A stretch of 64,000 nucleotides of DNA. Source: Candidatus Hydrogenedentota bacterium. Lineage in GTDB: Bacteria > Hydrogenedentota > Hydrogenedentia > Hydrogenedentales > SLHB01. Below are positions 24,659 through 32,944 of the stretch, in pieces. Position 1 is the stretch's first letter; the number at the start of each line of letters is the position of its first letter. Both the position numbers and the translations under genes were made by a program. The stretch spans positions 62,001 to 126,000 of the forward strand of contig JABWCD010000022.1 of NCBI GenBank assembly GCA_013359265.1, given 5' to 3'. Below the pieces are notes generated by a model. The model was not told where the DNA came from, made no database searches, and worked only from the letters and a program-made list of their open reading frames with translations.

Positions 24659-25384
24659 TTAGCCACCGATGGGCACACTGTTGAAACGGCGCACGACGAT
24701 TTCATCCGTTGTCGCGCGGGGGCTGAGGGTGGCGAGGTAGAGGCAGGCGTGGGCGATGTCCTCAGGGGTCATCCAGTCGGACTTGTCGCGATCGGGCATG
24801 GCCTCTTGGGCGAGGCGGGTGTCGACGCCGCCAGGGCAGATGGTGTGAACGCCGATGTTGTATTGCCGTAGCTCCATAGCAAGGACCTTGCTGAGACCGT
24901 TCAGGCCGTGTTTGGAGGCACAATAGGCGCTTTGGTCCACGAGCGGTTTCAGGCCGGCGACGCTGGAGATGTTGATGATGCGGCCACCCCCGCGAGCGAT
25001 CATCGACGGCAGCACCGCCTTTGTACATAAGAATGCGCCGGTCAGGTTCACGTCGATGGTGCGGCGCCATTCGTCGACCGACAGTTCGGTAAACGGCTTG
25101 AAACAGGCGTACCCGGCATTGTTCACGAGGATATCGACGTGGCCGAAGGCCGTCAGCGTCTCATCGGCCATCGACCTTACGTCGCTTTCTTTGGATACAT
25201 CCGCGATGAGCGCCAGCGCACGGCGGCCGGTGCGCTTGACTGCATCGACCGTCCCGTTTACGTCGTCGGCCGTGCGGGCCGCCGCGGCGATGTCACAGCC
25301 CTGTTGTGCCAACGCCAGCGCGATCCCGCGGCCGATGCCGCGACCAGCGCCGGTAATCAGCGCCGACTTACCTTCCAATAGCAT
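24659..25384 (-). CDS. Short-chain dehydrogenase/reductase
   Basis: The 241-residue protein is a classical SDR: Thr-Gly-Ala-Gly-Arg-Gly-Ile-Gly at about 12-19, Asn-Asn-Ala-Gly near 89, Ser-Ser near 140, and the Tyr-Cys-Ala-Ser-Lys active site near 153-157. It is cytosolic and NAD(P)-dependent, and oxidises an alcohol or reduces a ketone that the sequence does not identify. 3-Ketoacyl-ACP reductase-like and sugar alcohol dehydrogenases look the same at this level. The ATG at 25382-25384 directly precedes the glycine motif. The gene stands alone, convergent with the ribosomal operon and divergent from the next gene. Confidence 0.9.
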   Translation of the reverse strand: MLLEGKSALITGAGRGIGRGIALALAQQGCDIAAAARTADDVNGTVDAVKRTGRRALALIADVSKESDVRSMADETLTAFGHVDILVNNAGYACFKPFTELSVDEWRRTIDVNLTGAFLCTKAVLPSMIARGGGRIINISSVAGLKPLVDQSAYCASKHGLNGLSKVLAMELRQYNIGVHTICPGGVDTRLAQEAMPDRDKSDWMTPEDIAHACLYLATLSPRATTDEIVVRRFNSVPIGG

Positions 25385-25538
25385 TTGATTCCCCTCTTTT
25401 CTTCGGTGCGGCGCGCCGGGTCGCGCCATTTACTTGGATTGGGAAGTATAGAAAGTTTTCTGTTGCAGGGCCACGCGAACTTTGAAATACTCGATCCGTG
25501 GGGTTCAATCGTTTCCGACCAAGGGAGGAGACCATCTC

Positions 25539-26219
25539 ATGGCGCAGCCGTCCGCACAACCGAGTCTTGATCTGGGTGCCTTGTTTCAAAAGAGTTGGAC
25601 TGTCTTTCAGCGAAATGCGCTCGTTTTCGTACTGGGGTTGATTGTCGTCTGCGTCATACTCGCGGTGGCTGGTTTCATTGCGAGTTTAATTGGCGGCAGG
25701 TTTGCCGGTATTGGCGTCGCTCTTGTCCAAGGTCCGTTGGCTTTGGGGTACTTTGGCGTGGCGTTGTCGGCGGCTCGGGGCGGAACGCCTCAATTTCCCG
25801 CCATATTCGAGGGGTTCAATCGATATTTACCCGCGTTTTTGGCGTCGTTGGCCATCTCCGCGCCTAACCTGGTTGGGACTCTGGCAGGTGGCGGGCTCAT
25901 CGGCGTTGTAATGGCGCTGGTCAGCCTTGTCTTTGCGTTCGTATTCTGTCTCACCTATTTCTACATGGGCGATAAGAAGCTGGATTTTTGGCCGTCAATG
26001 CAGTCGAGTCAACGAACTGTAACAAACGCAATTGGCCCTTGGATTGTCCTCTACTTGGTGCTGATTGTTGTGAACGCTGTTGCCGCGCTGCCCTGCGGCT
26101 TGGGACTGCTCATTACGGTGCCAATGAGCGCCGTGATCCTGGCCTTAGCCTACGACCAAGTCGAAGGCCGCCCAACCTTTAGTGGCGAACGGGAGCCGGA
26201 ATCGGATTACCAAGCGTAG
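25539..26219 (+). CDS. Multi-pass membrane protein of unknown function
   Basis: The 226-residue protein starts with a soluble stretch (Asp-Leu-Gly-Ala-Leu-Phe-Gln-Lys-Ser-Trp). At least five hydrophobic segments follow, at about 25-50, 50-75, 100-125, 125-150 and 175-205, with small residues frequent in them. The Leu-Phe-Gln-Lys-Ser-Trp start followed by repeated TM pairs resembles the DUF975 and glycerophosphoryl-diester-phosphodiesterase membrane-domain groups, but I cannot assign either. The ATG at 25539 follows AGGGAGGAG. Its 3' end overlaps the convergent minus-strand gene by 41 bases. Function unknown. Confidence 0.7.
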   Translation: MAQPSAQPSLDLGALFQKSWTVFQRNALVFVLGLIVVCVILAVAGFIASLIGGRFAGIGVALVQGPLALGYFGVALSAARGGTPQFPAIFEGFNRYLPAFLASLAISAPNLVGTLAGGGLIGVVMALVSLVFAFVFCLTYFYMGDKKLDFWPSMQSSQRTVTNAIGPWIVLYLVLIVVNAVAALPCGLGLLITVPMSAVILALAYDQVEGRPTFSGEREPESDYQA

Positions 26220-26667
26220 GTTTGCGGAGCGACCGCAGGAGTTCGGCGGCGGCGACGATTTCGCGGTCCGCGCCGAGACAGTGGTAGAAGTCAAAACAAC
26301 CCGCACATAGAAACGGGTCCTCGAAGGCGAGCGCGTAATCCGAACGATGGGAGCGCGGCGCAAATAGGCATTCGCCGGGTTCGACGTGCGCGAGGTCTTC
26401 GGCAACGAGCATCGCGTTCAGGTCAAGCGCGCGCCACTGCGTGAGACCGAGCGCGGCGCATACGCACAGGAATTTCACGGGCGAGATCCCCGCAAACAGA
26501 GAAATGCCTTCGGCCTGATCGGTGCTGACGGTTACACCCGAAAACGGACTAACGGAGAACAGCCCCCGCATGGCCGCGTGTGTGATCCTTAGTGGTGGCG
26601 GGTCTACGGCGAGGTTATTCCACCACGATTGAACTTCGTATTCCCACTGTTGCGCCGCTGGTTTCAT
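26179..26667 (-). CDS. Uncharacterised protein with a Cys pair motif
   Basis: The 162-residue reading from the ATG at 26665-26667 has protein-like composition. It includes Glu-Cys-Leu-Phe-Ala-Pro-Arg-Ser-His and Phe-Leu-Cys-Ala-Gly-Cys-Phe-Asp-Phe-Tyr at about 107-135, so three Cys with one CxxC. The spacing vaguely recalls the second zinc site of archaemetzincins, but the catalytic HExxH is missing, so I do not make that call. The ATG at 26692-26694 is an alternative start. The gene is divergent from ruvA and overlaps the preceding membrane protein gene by 41 bases tail to tail. It may be a short zinc-binding protein. I do not recognise the family. Confidence 0.55.
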   Translation of the reverse strand: MKPAAQQWEYEVQSWWNNLAVDPPPLRITHAAMRGLFSVSPFSGVTVSTDQAEGISLFAGISPVKFLCVCAALGLTQWRALDLNAMLVAEDLAHVEPGECLFAPRSHRSDYALAFEDPFLCAGCFDFYHCLGADREIVAAAELLRSLRKPTLGNPIPAPVRH

Positions 26668-26815
26668 CGTTGTTCGCGTCCCCTGTGCAGCCATATAGAC
26701 GAACGAGCACGCCGGTGTTGTGCAGATGGATGGATATCCCGGTGCCCCTCCCTGTACCGCGGTAAACGCAAAACGCATTTGGATTAATCCCGGTGTCCGC
26801 AATACCATACGCGGC

Positions 26816-27415
26816 ATGTTTGCCTTTCTCAGGGGAGTAATCGCGCGCAAGCCGTCCGGCGCCATCGAATTGGACGTAAACGGCGTGGGGTACTTGGTCC
26901 ACGTGCCGGACGGAGTACACCGCCGCCTTGTCGCCGGTTCGGAAGCCACGTTGCTGACCTACTGTCATATTCGCGAGGACGCGTTTCAGATTTTTGGTTT
27001 TCTCCGCGAAGAGGAGAAAGCCCTGTTCACGACCCTGCTGTCCGTGAGCGGCGTGGGGCCGAAGGTGGCCCTCACCGTGCTCTCGGGCATGACCGTGCAG
27101 GCGTTTGGACGCGCAGTGCTCGACAACGACGTAAACGCGTTCACGCGTATCAGCGGCATCGGCAAGAAAGGCGCGCAACGGATCATCCTCGAGATGAAGA
27201 CCAAGCTGGGACAAGACGCCGAGCTCGGCGCGATCCTTGGCGAAAAGGAGGAAGCGTCGGCGGATTCCGATGACGTGATCGCCGCGTTGTGTGCGCTGGG
27301 CTGTACGCTTGGCGAGGCGAAGAAGGCGGCTGCGGCCGCCCGAAAGAAAGTGGGGGACGACGCGTCCGTGGAAGACCTGGTGAAGGCCGCCCTGCGGTCA
27401 ATGGCGAAGGTGTAA
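26816..27415 (+). CDS. ruvA: Holliday junction branch migration protein RuvA
   Basis: The 199-residue protein starts Met-Phe-Ala-Phe-Leu-Arg-Gly and has the OB-fold Gly-Val-Gly-Tyr-Leu-Val near 25-30. The two helix-hairpin-helix motifs follow: Val-Ser-Gly-Val-Gly-Pro-Lys-Val-Ala and Ile-Ser-Gly-Ile-Gly-Lys-Lys-Gly-Ala. A linker and a C-terminal domain III (Asp-Asp-Val-Ile-Ala-Ala-Leu) complete it. Tetrameric RuvA binds the four-way junction and loads RuvB. The ATG at 26816 is the family start; the frame upstream is not RuvA-like. It is followed three bases later by ruvB. No ruvC lies next to it in this window. Confidence 0.97.
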   Translation: MFAFLRGVIARKPSGAIELDVNGVGYLVHVPDGVHRRLVAGSEATLLTYCHIREDAFQIFGFLREEEKALFTTLLSVSGVGPKVALTVLSGMTVQAFGRAVLDNDVNAFTRISGIGKKGAQRIILEMKTKLGQDAELGAILGEKEEASADSDDVIAALCALGCTLGEAKKAAAAARKKVGDDASVEDLVKAALRSMAKV

Positions 27416-27418
27416 CGC

Positions 27419-28444
27419 ATGGCGAACGACGAAGTTCTCAGCGGGCAGCCGACTGCGGACGACCGCGAGTTTGACGACAAGATACGCCCCCAGCGGCTCG
27501 ACGATTTTCCCGGGCAGGAACCCATCAAGGAAAAGTTGCGGATCGCGATTCAGGCGGCGAAGAACCGTCGTGAACCGCTCGACCATCTGTTGTTGTCCGG
27601 CCCGCCGGGGCTGGGCAAGACGACGCTCGCGCGGATTATCGCGAACGAGATGGGCGTCGAGTTCAAGGCGACATCCGGGCCGGTGGTGGAACGTCAGGCC
27701 GACTTGAGCGCGATCCTCACCAGCCTCGAAGAGTTCGATGTGCTGTTCATCGACGAATGCCACCGGCTCAATCACGCCGTCGAAGAAACACTCTATTCCG
27801 CGATGGAGGATTTTGAAGTCGACATCATGCTCGGCAAGGGGCCGACGGCGCGTTCGCTGAAGATTGGATTGAAGCCCTTCACGCTGATCGGCGCGACAAC
27901 GCGGTCGGGCCTGCTCACGCCGCCGTTGCGCGCGCGGTTCGGCGACACGTGCCGGTTCGACTTTTACCATCCCGAGGAGTTGGAAGCGATCGTGCAGCGC
28001 TCGGCGCGCATCCTGAACGTCGCGATCGATTTTGACGGCGCGCTCGAGATCGCGTCGCGTTCGCGCGGCACCGCGCGCATCGCGAACCGTCTGCTGCGCC
28101 GTGTGCGCGATTATGCGCAGGTGAAAGGCGACGGCACGATCACGAAGCCAATCGCCGACGCAGCGTTGAGACTTTTGCGCATCGACGGACTTGGCTTGGA
28201 CGACATGGACAAGCAGATTGTGCACACCGTTATCGAAAAATTCGGTGGCGGGCCGGTCGGGTTGTCATCGCTCGCGGTCGCTGTAGGCGAAGAATCGCAG
28301 ACACTCGAGGAAGTTCACGAACCGTATCTCATCCAAATTGGCTTTATGAAGCGCACGCCCCAGGGCCGCGTCGCCACTCCGCTGGCGTACAGACACTTCG
28401 GACTTGCCGCCCCGCAGGAACCGCAAGGGCGGCTATTCGAGTAA
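27419..28444 (+). CDS. ruvB: Holliday junction DNA helicase RuvB
   Basis: The 341-residue protein is an AAA+ helicase: [11 protein letters not shown] near 24-34, Walker A Gly-Pro-Pro-Gly-Leu-Gly-Lys-Thr-Thr near 61-69, and Walker B Phe-Ile-Asp-Glu-Cys-His near 113-118. Gly-Ala-Thr-Thr-Arg-Ser-Gly (sensor 1 and arginine finger region) comes next, then the C-terminal winged helix with Gly-Gly-Pro-Val-Gly-Leu. The usual RuvB reads Asp-Glu-Ile-His; the Cys here is an ordinary variation. Hexameric rings drive branch migration with RuvA, whose gene ends three bases upstream, so the pair is one operon. Confidence 0.97.
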   Translation: MANDEVLSGQPTADDREFDDKIRPQRLDDFPGQEPIKEKLRIAIQAAKNRREPLDHLLLSGPPGLGKTTLARIIANEMGVEFKATSGPVVERQADLSAILTSLEEFDVLFIDECHRLNHAVEETLYSAMEDFEVDIMLGKGPTARSLKIGLKPFTLIGATTRSGLLTPPLRARFGDTCRFDFYHPEELEAIVQRSARILNVAIDFDGALEIASRSRGTARIANRLLRRVRDYAQVKGDGTITKPIADAALRLLRIDGLGLDDMDKQIVHTVIEKFGGGPVGLSSLAVAVGEESQTLEEVHEPYLIQIGFMKRTPQGRVATPLAYRHFGLAAPQEPQGRLFE

Positions 28445-28710
28445 AACTTGCCTGACTGCCGAGACGCGGCAAAGTTTTCCGCTGTAATCCCCGCTCTCGG
28501 GCTTCACTTCGTTTGTGCTTATTCCTAAAGGCTTTACGCAAATTCCTGCCGCCGTGATGGTGCGCATACCGGGGAATAGGTATATATAGAGTCAACGCGA
28601 AATCAGGAACAACGTTAACTGAATACGTGTTTGATCAGTGGAAGAGTGCACCTCGTAAACGAATTGCGATTTTGGGGTGTCTTAATAAACGAAGGATCGG
28701 TTAGAAGGAA

Positions 28711-29187
28711 ATGCTCGGTACCAGCGAAATGAAACTCTCGGCGAAGACACAGGATCAACTCAAGAAATTCGACGGACGGATCGTCGATCTATTCGGGGAC
28801 TCTGACGGCAACGGAAGAGTTGGAACGATGAACACCAAGCAGTGTAACAGACGGCATGAACGGTACGCGGTGCCGGTGGCGGCGTGGATTGAATTCTACG
28901 GCGACACCAACACGCGCGGCACCATCTCGCGCGACGTGAGCGCGGAGGGCGCTCGGTTCTCGAGCATCCGCCCGACGCTCGTGGGCGAGCCGGTGATTGT
29001 GCGCATGCAACTCGGGCGCGCGCAAACGCCGATGGAGTGCAAGGGCCGCGTTGTGTGGTCGAAGTACATGCCGAACCGTTTGCACGAGTATGGCGTGCGG
29101 TTTGTGGACTTGTCCGAGGAGGAACAGAGCGGATTGCTCGGGTTTCTTACGGGACACGTCCGGTCCGCCGCGTACGAGGCCGTATAG
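28711..29187 (+). CDS. PilZ-domain protein
   Basis: The 158-residue protein has an N-terminal helical extension of about 45 residues. It continues into a PilZ domain with Arg-Arg-His-Glu-Arg-Tyr at 47-52 (the RxxxR c-di-GMP motif) and Asp-Val-Ser-Ala-Glu-Gly-Ala at about 74-80 (the D/NxSxxG motif). Both ligand-contacting motifs are intact, so it probably binds cyclic di-GMP. A hydrophobic beta-barrel pattern follows to the end. There is no output domain, so it may act by protein contact. The ATG at 28711 follows AAGGA. It is a single gene, closed by the hairpin at 29258, and it is the only c-di-GMP-related gene in the window. Confidence 0.85.
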   Translation: MLGTSEMKLSAKTQDQLKKFDGRIVDLFGDSDGNGRVGTMNTKQCNRRHERYAVPVAAWIEFYGDTNTRGTISRDVSAEGARFSSIRPTLVGEPVIVRMQLGRAQTPMECKGRVVWSKYMPNRLHEYGVRFVDLSEEEQSGLLGFLTGHVRSAAYEAV

Positions 29188-29257
29188 CGAATAACGCTCA
29201 GCCACACTCTCTCCAGGCACAGGCCACACCCCTCGGACAATGTGCCAATCGACACAA

Positions 29258-29299
29258 GCGGGGGCGCCCACAACGATGGGCGTCCCCGCTAAGATTTTT
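29258..29299 (+). terminator. Rho-independent terminator after the PilZ gene
   Basis: GCGGGGGCGCCCA at 29258-29270 pairs with TGGGCGTCCCCGC at 29277-29289 (thirteen positions, one of them G-U) around CAACGA. TTTTT at 29295-29299 follows. The stem also lies just downstream of the convergent gene ending at 29314 and may stop both. Confidence 0.85.
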
Positions 29300-29313
29300 C
29301 TATTGCGCTGCGC

Positions 29314-30582
29314 CTACCAAGCCGGATCGATGATCCCGTGATCGCGGCCGAACCAATACGTAACGAACAAATCTGTCGAGTTCCCTTCAATTTCCGATTC
29401 GACCGCCTTCGTTGTTCCGTCGTCCTGAGGAATGTCGAACGTTCGCGTGTCGCGGTCAAATCCCCACATGTTCTTGATCGCGGCAATGCATTTTTCCCCG
29501 ACGACCTGTTCTCCGGTGAGCACCTGATAGAGCATGTGGTACCAGATTTCGTTGTGACGCCGGAGCTCGCTGTTTTTCCAATCCCACCAGTGCCGATTCA
29601 TTGCGGTGCGGTAGCGGTTCAGCAGGAGCGGGTCGGTCTCGTAGCGCAATAATTGCCAGTACGACTTTGCGGCGAGATGATCGTCCCACGGCACCGTCCA
29701 TTCTTTCGGGAACAGCACCTTGGCGAACATGGCCTGCTCGTCGTAATGGTATCGCTCGATGAGCATTTGGTAGGCGGAGAGGTACCGCGGCTTGCCGGTC
29801 ATGTGGTACGCGGTGCGCAGGCCCGCGAGCATCTCGAGCGCATTGAGCGGCTCGTGCGGCAGATCGGGACAGAAATTCCCCCACAGCGTCATCTTTCCGT
29901 CGTAATCGACGAGTTTGAAGTTGTGGTCCACGCAACGGCCGACGAAGCGGTCGATGAACGCGGCGGCGCGCGCCTTGTGCTCGTCGTCGGCGCAGAGGTC
30001 GAAGTAGGTGCTGAGGCCGTAACAGAGATCAACGAATTTGTCGCTGCTCAGGTCGCCTTGCCAGCGATAACCGGGCATCGATTTCGACCAATGCCATTCG
30101 GTTGAGAAGAAGTAGACCTTCTCGTGCCAGAGCGGTTTGTCTGTTTTGTTGAAACTGCGCGCGACCACGCCGGGTATTCCGGTGACGCGTTCGAGTTGCT
30201 CGATGCCGGCGAAGACCTTGTTTGCGTACTCCCGGGCCTTCGGGTCTTTGGTGGCGTGGTACATATGGGAGTAGCCCGCGAGGTATTCGGCGGTCACGCC
30301 GCACCCGTCTTCCTGACTGGCGACGAGGGGTCTTTCCGTGCCGGCGGGGGGGAAGATCACCTGCTGCATGAAGATGCCCTCGTTCCAATGGTTGTCGCGC
30401 ATGAGCTGATCGAACATCGCGACGCGCACGTGAAGCGGATCGTCTTTTTTGGGGAAGGTGTCGTTCTTCTGCGCGGAGGCGGCGGGCGCGAGCAACACGA
30501 GCAGCGGCACTACGAGCGAGATGGAATTTTGGACTTTGGATTTTCGATTTTGATTTGAATCCATGTTGACTATTCGATGCAT
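29314..30582 (-). CDS. Secreted protein, probably an (alpha/alpha) toroid enzyme
   Basis: The 422-residue protein has an N-terminal signal (hydrophobic to Ala-Ala-Ser-Ala near residue 37). The mature part is a chain of long helices with conserved aromatics: Gly-Cys-Gly-Val-Thr-Ala-Glu-Tyr-Leu-Ala-Gly-Tyr, Trp-Gly-Asn-Phe-Cys-Pro-Asp, Trp-Asp-Asp-His-Leu, and several Tyr and Trp spaced as in six-hairpin glycosidases. That layout is known from glycoside hydrolase families 88/105 and from pectate-lyase-like toroids, but I could not find the defining acid pair, so the activity stays open. It starts at ATG 30580-30582, overlapping the preceding gene's TAA by one base, or at 30562-30564; the coupling favours the first. 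Expected to be periplasmic or extracellular. Confidence 0.65.
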   Translation of the reverse strand: MHRIVNMDSNQNRKSKVQNSISLVVPLLVLLAPAASAQKNDTFPKKDDPLHVRVAMFDQLMRDNHWNEGIFMQQVIFPPAGTERPLVASQEDGCGVTAEYLAGYSHMYHATKDPKAREYANKVFAGIEQLERVTGIPGVVARSFNKTDKPLWHEKVYFFSTEWHWSKSMPGYRWQGDLSSDKFVDLCYGLSTYFDLCADDEHKARAAAFIDRFVGRCVDHNFKLVDYDGKMTLWGNFCPDLPHEPLNALEMLAGLRTAYHMTGKPRYLSAYQMLIERYHYDEQAMFAKVLFPKEWTVPWDDHLAAKSYWQLLRYETDPLLLNRYRTAMNRHWWDWKNSELRRHNEIWYHMLYQVLTGEQVVGEKCIAAIKNMWGFDRDTRTFDIPQDDGTTKAVESEIEGNSTDLFVTYWFGRDHGIIDPAW

Positions 30583-31274
30583 TATTCGGCGTCCTTTACG
30601 CAACGGAAGCCCGTGTAGTAGTTGCCGGTGGTGTTGGTTGGCAGGTAGAACCGGTGCGAACTGCGGAACGAGAAGGGATCGCAGAAATGCGAGCCGCCAC
30701 GGCAGACCTTGAACTGTTCGCCGTAGGATTCGCAGGGGACTTCGTTGCCCGAGTAGGGTTTGTACCAACTGTCGGTCCACTCGCGTACACCTCCGGCCAT
30801 GTCGAAGCAGCCGTACGGACTCGCCGCGTTCATGATGGTCCCGCCGCGCGGAATGGTTTCGTCCCACGCCACAAATGTCGTATCCCAGGTGTTGCCCCAG
30901 GGATACAGGCGCGCGTCCGTGCCACGGGCGGCCTTTTCCCATTCCACTTCGGTGGGCAAGCGCTTGTCGGCCCACTTGGCGTACGCGGCCGCCTGCTCCC
31001 ACGTGACGATGCAGGCGTGGTTGTCCCACCCTTCCTTATACGTGTATGAGGAATCGAACTTTTTGAAGTTGGAGTTGCTGACTTCGTACCTGTCGATGAA
31101 GAACGCCTTCGTCGTCGCGAGGTGCTCCGGCGACTCGTCGGTGTCGCCGACGTTGCTGCCCATGATGAATGGGCCCGCCGGAACGTAGACCATTCCCTCC
31201 GGCGGCGCAGGCGAGTTTGGCGCGGCGCCGAGGATTAAAGCGGCAGAAATGAGCACGATTAGGTTCCATCGCAT
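30582..31274 (-). CDS. Secreted SUMF1/FGE-fold protein
   Basis: The 230-residue protein has a signal peptide (to about residue 22). It then follows the formylglycine-generating enzyme fold: Met-Val-Tyr-Val-Pro-Ala-Gly-Pro-Phe-Ile-Met-Gly-Ser near 28-40, Leu-Pro-Thr-Glu-Val-Glu-Trp-Glu-Lys-Ala-Ala-Arg-Gly in the middle, and Cys-Arg-Gly-Gly-Ser near 193. True FGE has two cysteines after Gly-Gly-Ser; here the first is present (Gly-Gly-Ser-His-Phe-Cys) but the second position is Phe. It is therefore probably a SUMF1-fold binding protein or another enzyme of the superfamily, not a sulfatase-maturing FGE. Its stop overlaps the start of the next gene by one base (TAATG), so the two are coupled. Confidence 0.82.
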   Translation of the reverse strand: MRWNLIVLISAALILGAAPNSPAPPEGMVYVPAGPFIMGSNVGDTDESPEHLATTKAFFIDRYEVSNSNFKKFDSSYTYKEGWDNHACIVTWEQAAAYAKWADKRLPTEVEWEKAARGTDARLYPWGNTWDTTFVAWDETIPRGGTIMNAASPYGCFDMAGGVREWTDSWYKPYSGNEVPCESYGEQFKVCRGGSHFCDPFSFRSSHRFYLPTNTTGNYYTGFRCVKDAE

Positions 31275-31442
31275 GATTGGCCCTCCCGTGGAATCCCCGG
31301 AAGGAATGCTACCGGCATCGGCGTCTTGATGCAAAGGAGCGAACGCAGGGGACTGGCGGCAATCAGCGGATTAGACGACGTCGTGCAGATGATCCGGGCG
31401 AGTCCTGCGTGTATGCTCTTTTCCAGTCGGGGGAACGATGGT

Positions 31443-32942
31443 ATGAATGAATACGGTCGCACATTCTGGTGGTTGACGGCGCAGGTGGCATGTATTGGCA
31501 TGTGGATCGCGCCGCTCGGTGTGGAGGCGGAAGAACCGATTTCCGTTGCAGCAGGGCAGCGAATTCTGTTATTCGACGACGCGTTCCTGGAGTCGCGCGA
31601 AAACATCACCCGCACGGTCAATCAACCGGTGAAGCATCCTTCGAATCCGGTACTGCGGCGCGAAAATTCGTGGGAAGGGTATCGCGTGCAGGTGTATGGG
31701 ACCGTGATTCACGATCCCGAGGCGGACCTGTTCAAGGCGTGGTACATGAACATACCCGCGACGGCGGCGGAAAAGATCACCGTGCAGGGCCAGCGCCGGC
31801 CAGGGCATGCAACGCTGCTCTCGTATGCGACGTCGAAAGACGGCATCGTCTGGGAGAAGCCGGTCCTTAACCTCGTGGATTTTGAGGGATCGACAGCGAA
31901 CAACATGATCGCTCCCGATCTCTACAATCCCGAAGGGTTTTCGGTCCTATACGAGCCAAACGAATCCGATCCGCAACGACGCTACAAAGCGTTCTACTGG
32001 GACCACGGGCGCGGGCCGTTGATGATGTACGAGGGCCAGGAAATCTACGGCGAAGGGCCGGATGACGGAATGCACGTTGCCTTCTCGCCGGACGGCATTC
32101 ATTGGACTCCGTATGCGAAGAACCCGGTGATGAAGCATGGCAGCGATACCGGGCAAGTGGTGTTGTGGGACCCGGCGATCAGGCGCTACGTCGCGTATGG
32201 GCGTTTTGGCGCGGGAGGCCGCAAGGTCGCGCGATCGGATTCTCCGGACTTCATCCACTGGAGCGAACCGAAACTGGTTCTGGAGCCGGACGAGAAAGAT
32301 GGCCCCAATACGCAGTTCTACGGCGTATCGGTGGACCTGTATCACGGCATCTACATTGGTATGTTGTGGATGTTTTATATCGAGGAAGCGAGCGTGGGCC
32401 GGCTCGACTTTCAATTGTGTCACTCTTACGACGGCATCGCGTGGCACCGCGATCCGGAGCGTCGCGTATTCATGCCGGGGGGTCCCGAAGGCGCATGGGA
32501 CTGGGGAGATATGCGCGCGGCGTGCCGTTCGGTAATCCTGGATGACCGAGTGCTCGTTTATTACGCCGGATCCGCCGCCATACACGGTCTCGGAAGCAAG
32601 CTGCGCATTGGTATGGACATCGGCCTCGCGACGCTGCGCCGCGACGGTTGGGTTTCGCTGGATGCCGGCGAGACGCCGGGGACACTGCTCACAAAACCCT
32701 TCGCATATCCCGGTGGCTCACTGCATGTGAATGCCGACACGCGTAATGGTTCGCTTCGCATTGAGATGCTGCAGCAAGACGGACAGCAATTCAGGCCGCC
32801 AATCGTTTCAACGCTGTCAGCGCGCGACGCGATCAAAGAGGCCGTGCCACTTGCCTTACCGCCGGCGGCGGCGCCGGGAACCCACGTACTATTAATGCTG
32901 ACGCTGACGAACGGAAAGCTCTACTCGCTGTGGTTCGAGTAG
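31443..32942 (+). CDS. Secreted beta-propeller glycosidase-like protein (GH32/GH43/GH130 type fold)
   Basis: The 499-residue protein has a hydrophobic N-terminal segment (about residues 7-25). It then shows repeated propeller blades with Ser-Lys-Asp-Gly-Ile-Val-Trp-Glu, Ser-Pro-Asp-Gly-Ile-His-Trp-Thr, Ser-Pro-Asp-Phe-Ile-His-Trp-Ser and Ser-Tyr-Asp-Gly-Ile-Ala-Trp-His. This S-x-D-G-x-x-W blade motif is typical of five-bladed glycosidase-like propellers. The ATG at 31443 is chosen because GGGGGA lies about nine bases upstream and the signal segment follows immediately; the reading from 31326 would add 39 unstructured residues. It is divergent from the SUMF1-fold gene and convergent, two bases apart, with the first DUF4139 gene. 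The substrate is unknown. Confidence 0.75.
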   Translation: MNEYGRTFWWLTAQVACIGMWIAPLGVEAEEPISVAAGQRILLFDDAFLESRENITRTVNQPVKHPSNPVLRRENSWEGYRVQVYGTVIHDPEADLFKAWYMNIPATAAEKITVQGQRRPGHATLLSYATSKDGIVWEKPVLNLVDFEGSTANNMIAPDLYNPEGFSVLYEPNESDPQRRYKAFYWDHGRGPLMMYEGQEIYGEGPDDGMHVAFSPDGIHWTPYAKNPVMKHGSDTGQVVLWDPAIRRYVAYGRFGAGGRKVARSDSPDFIHWSEPKLVLEPDEKDGPNTQFYGVSVDLYHGIYIGMLWMFYIEEASVGRLDFQLCHSYDGIAWHRDPERRVFMPGGPEGAWDWGDMRAACRSVILDDRVLVYYAGSAAIHGLGSKLRIGMDIGLATLRRDGWVSLDAGETPGTLLTKPFAYPGGSLHVNADTRNGSLRIEMLQQDGQQFRPPIVSTLSARDAIKEAVPLALPPAAAPGTHVLLMLTLTNGKLYSLWFE

Positions 32943-32944
32943 TC

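Noticed and set aside
26179-26667. Archaemetzincin assignment based on Cys spacing
   Set aside because: The catalytic HExxHxxGxxH motif is absent.
30582-31274. Active formylglycine-generating enzyme for the sulfatase at 50677
   Set aside because: The second active-site Cys is Phe and the protein is 20 kb away from the sulfatase.
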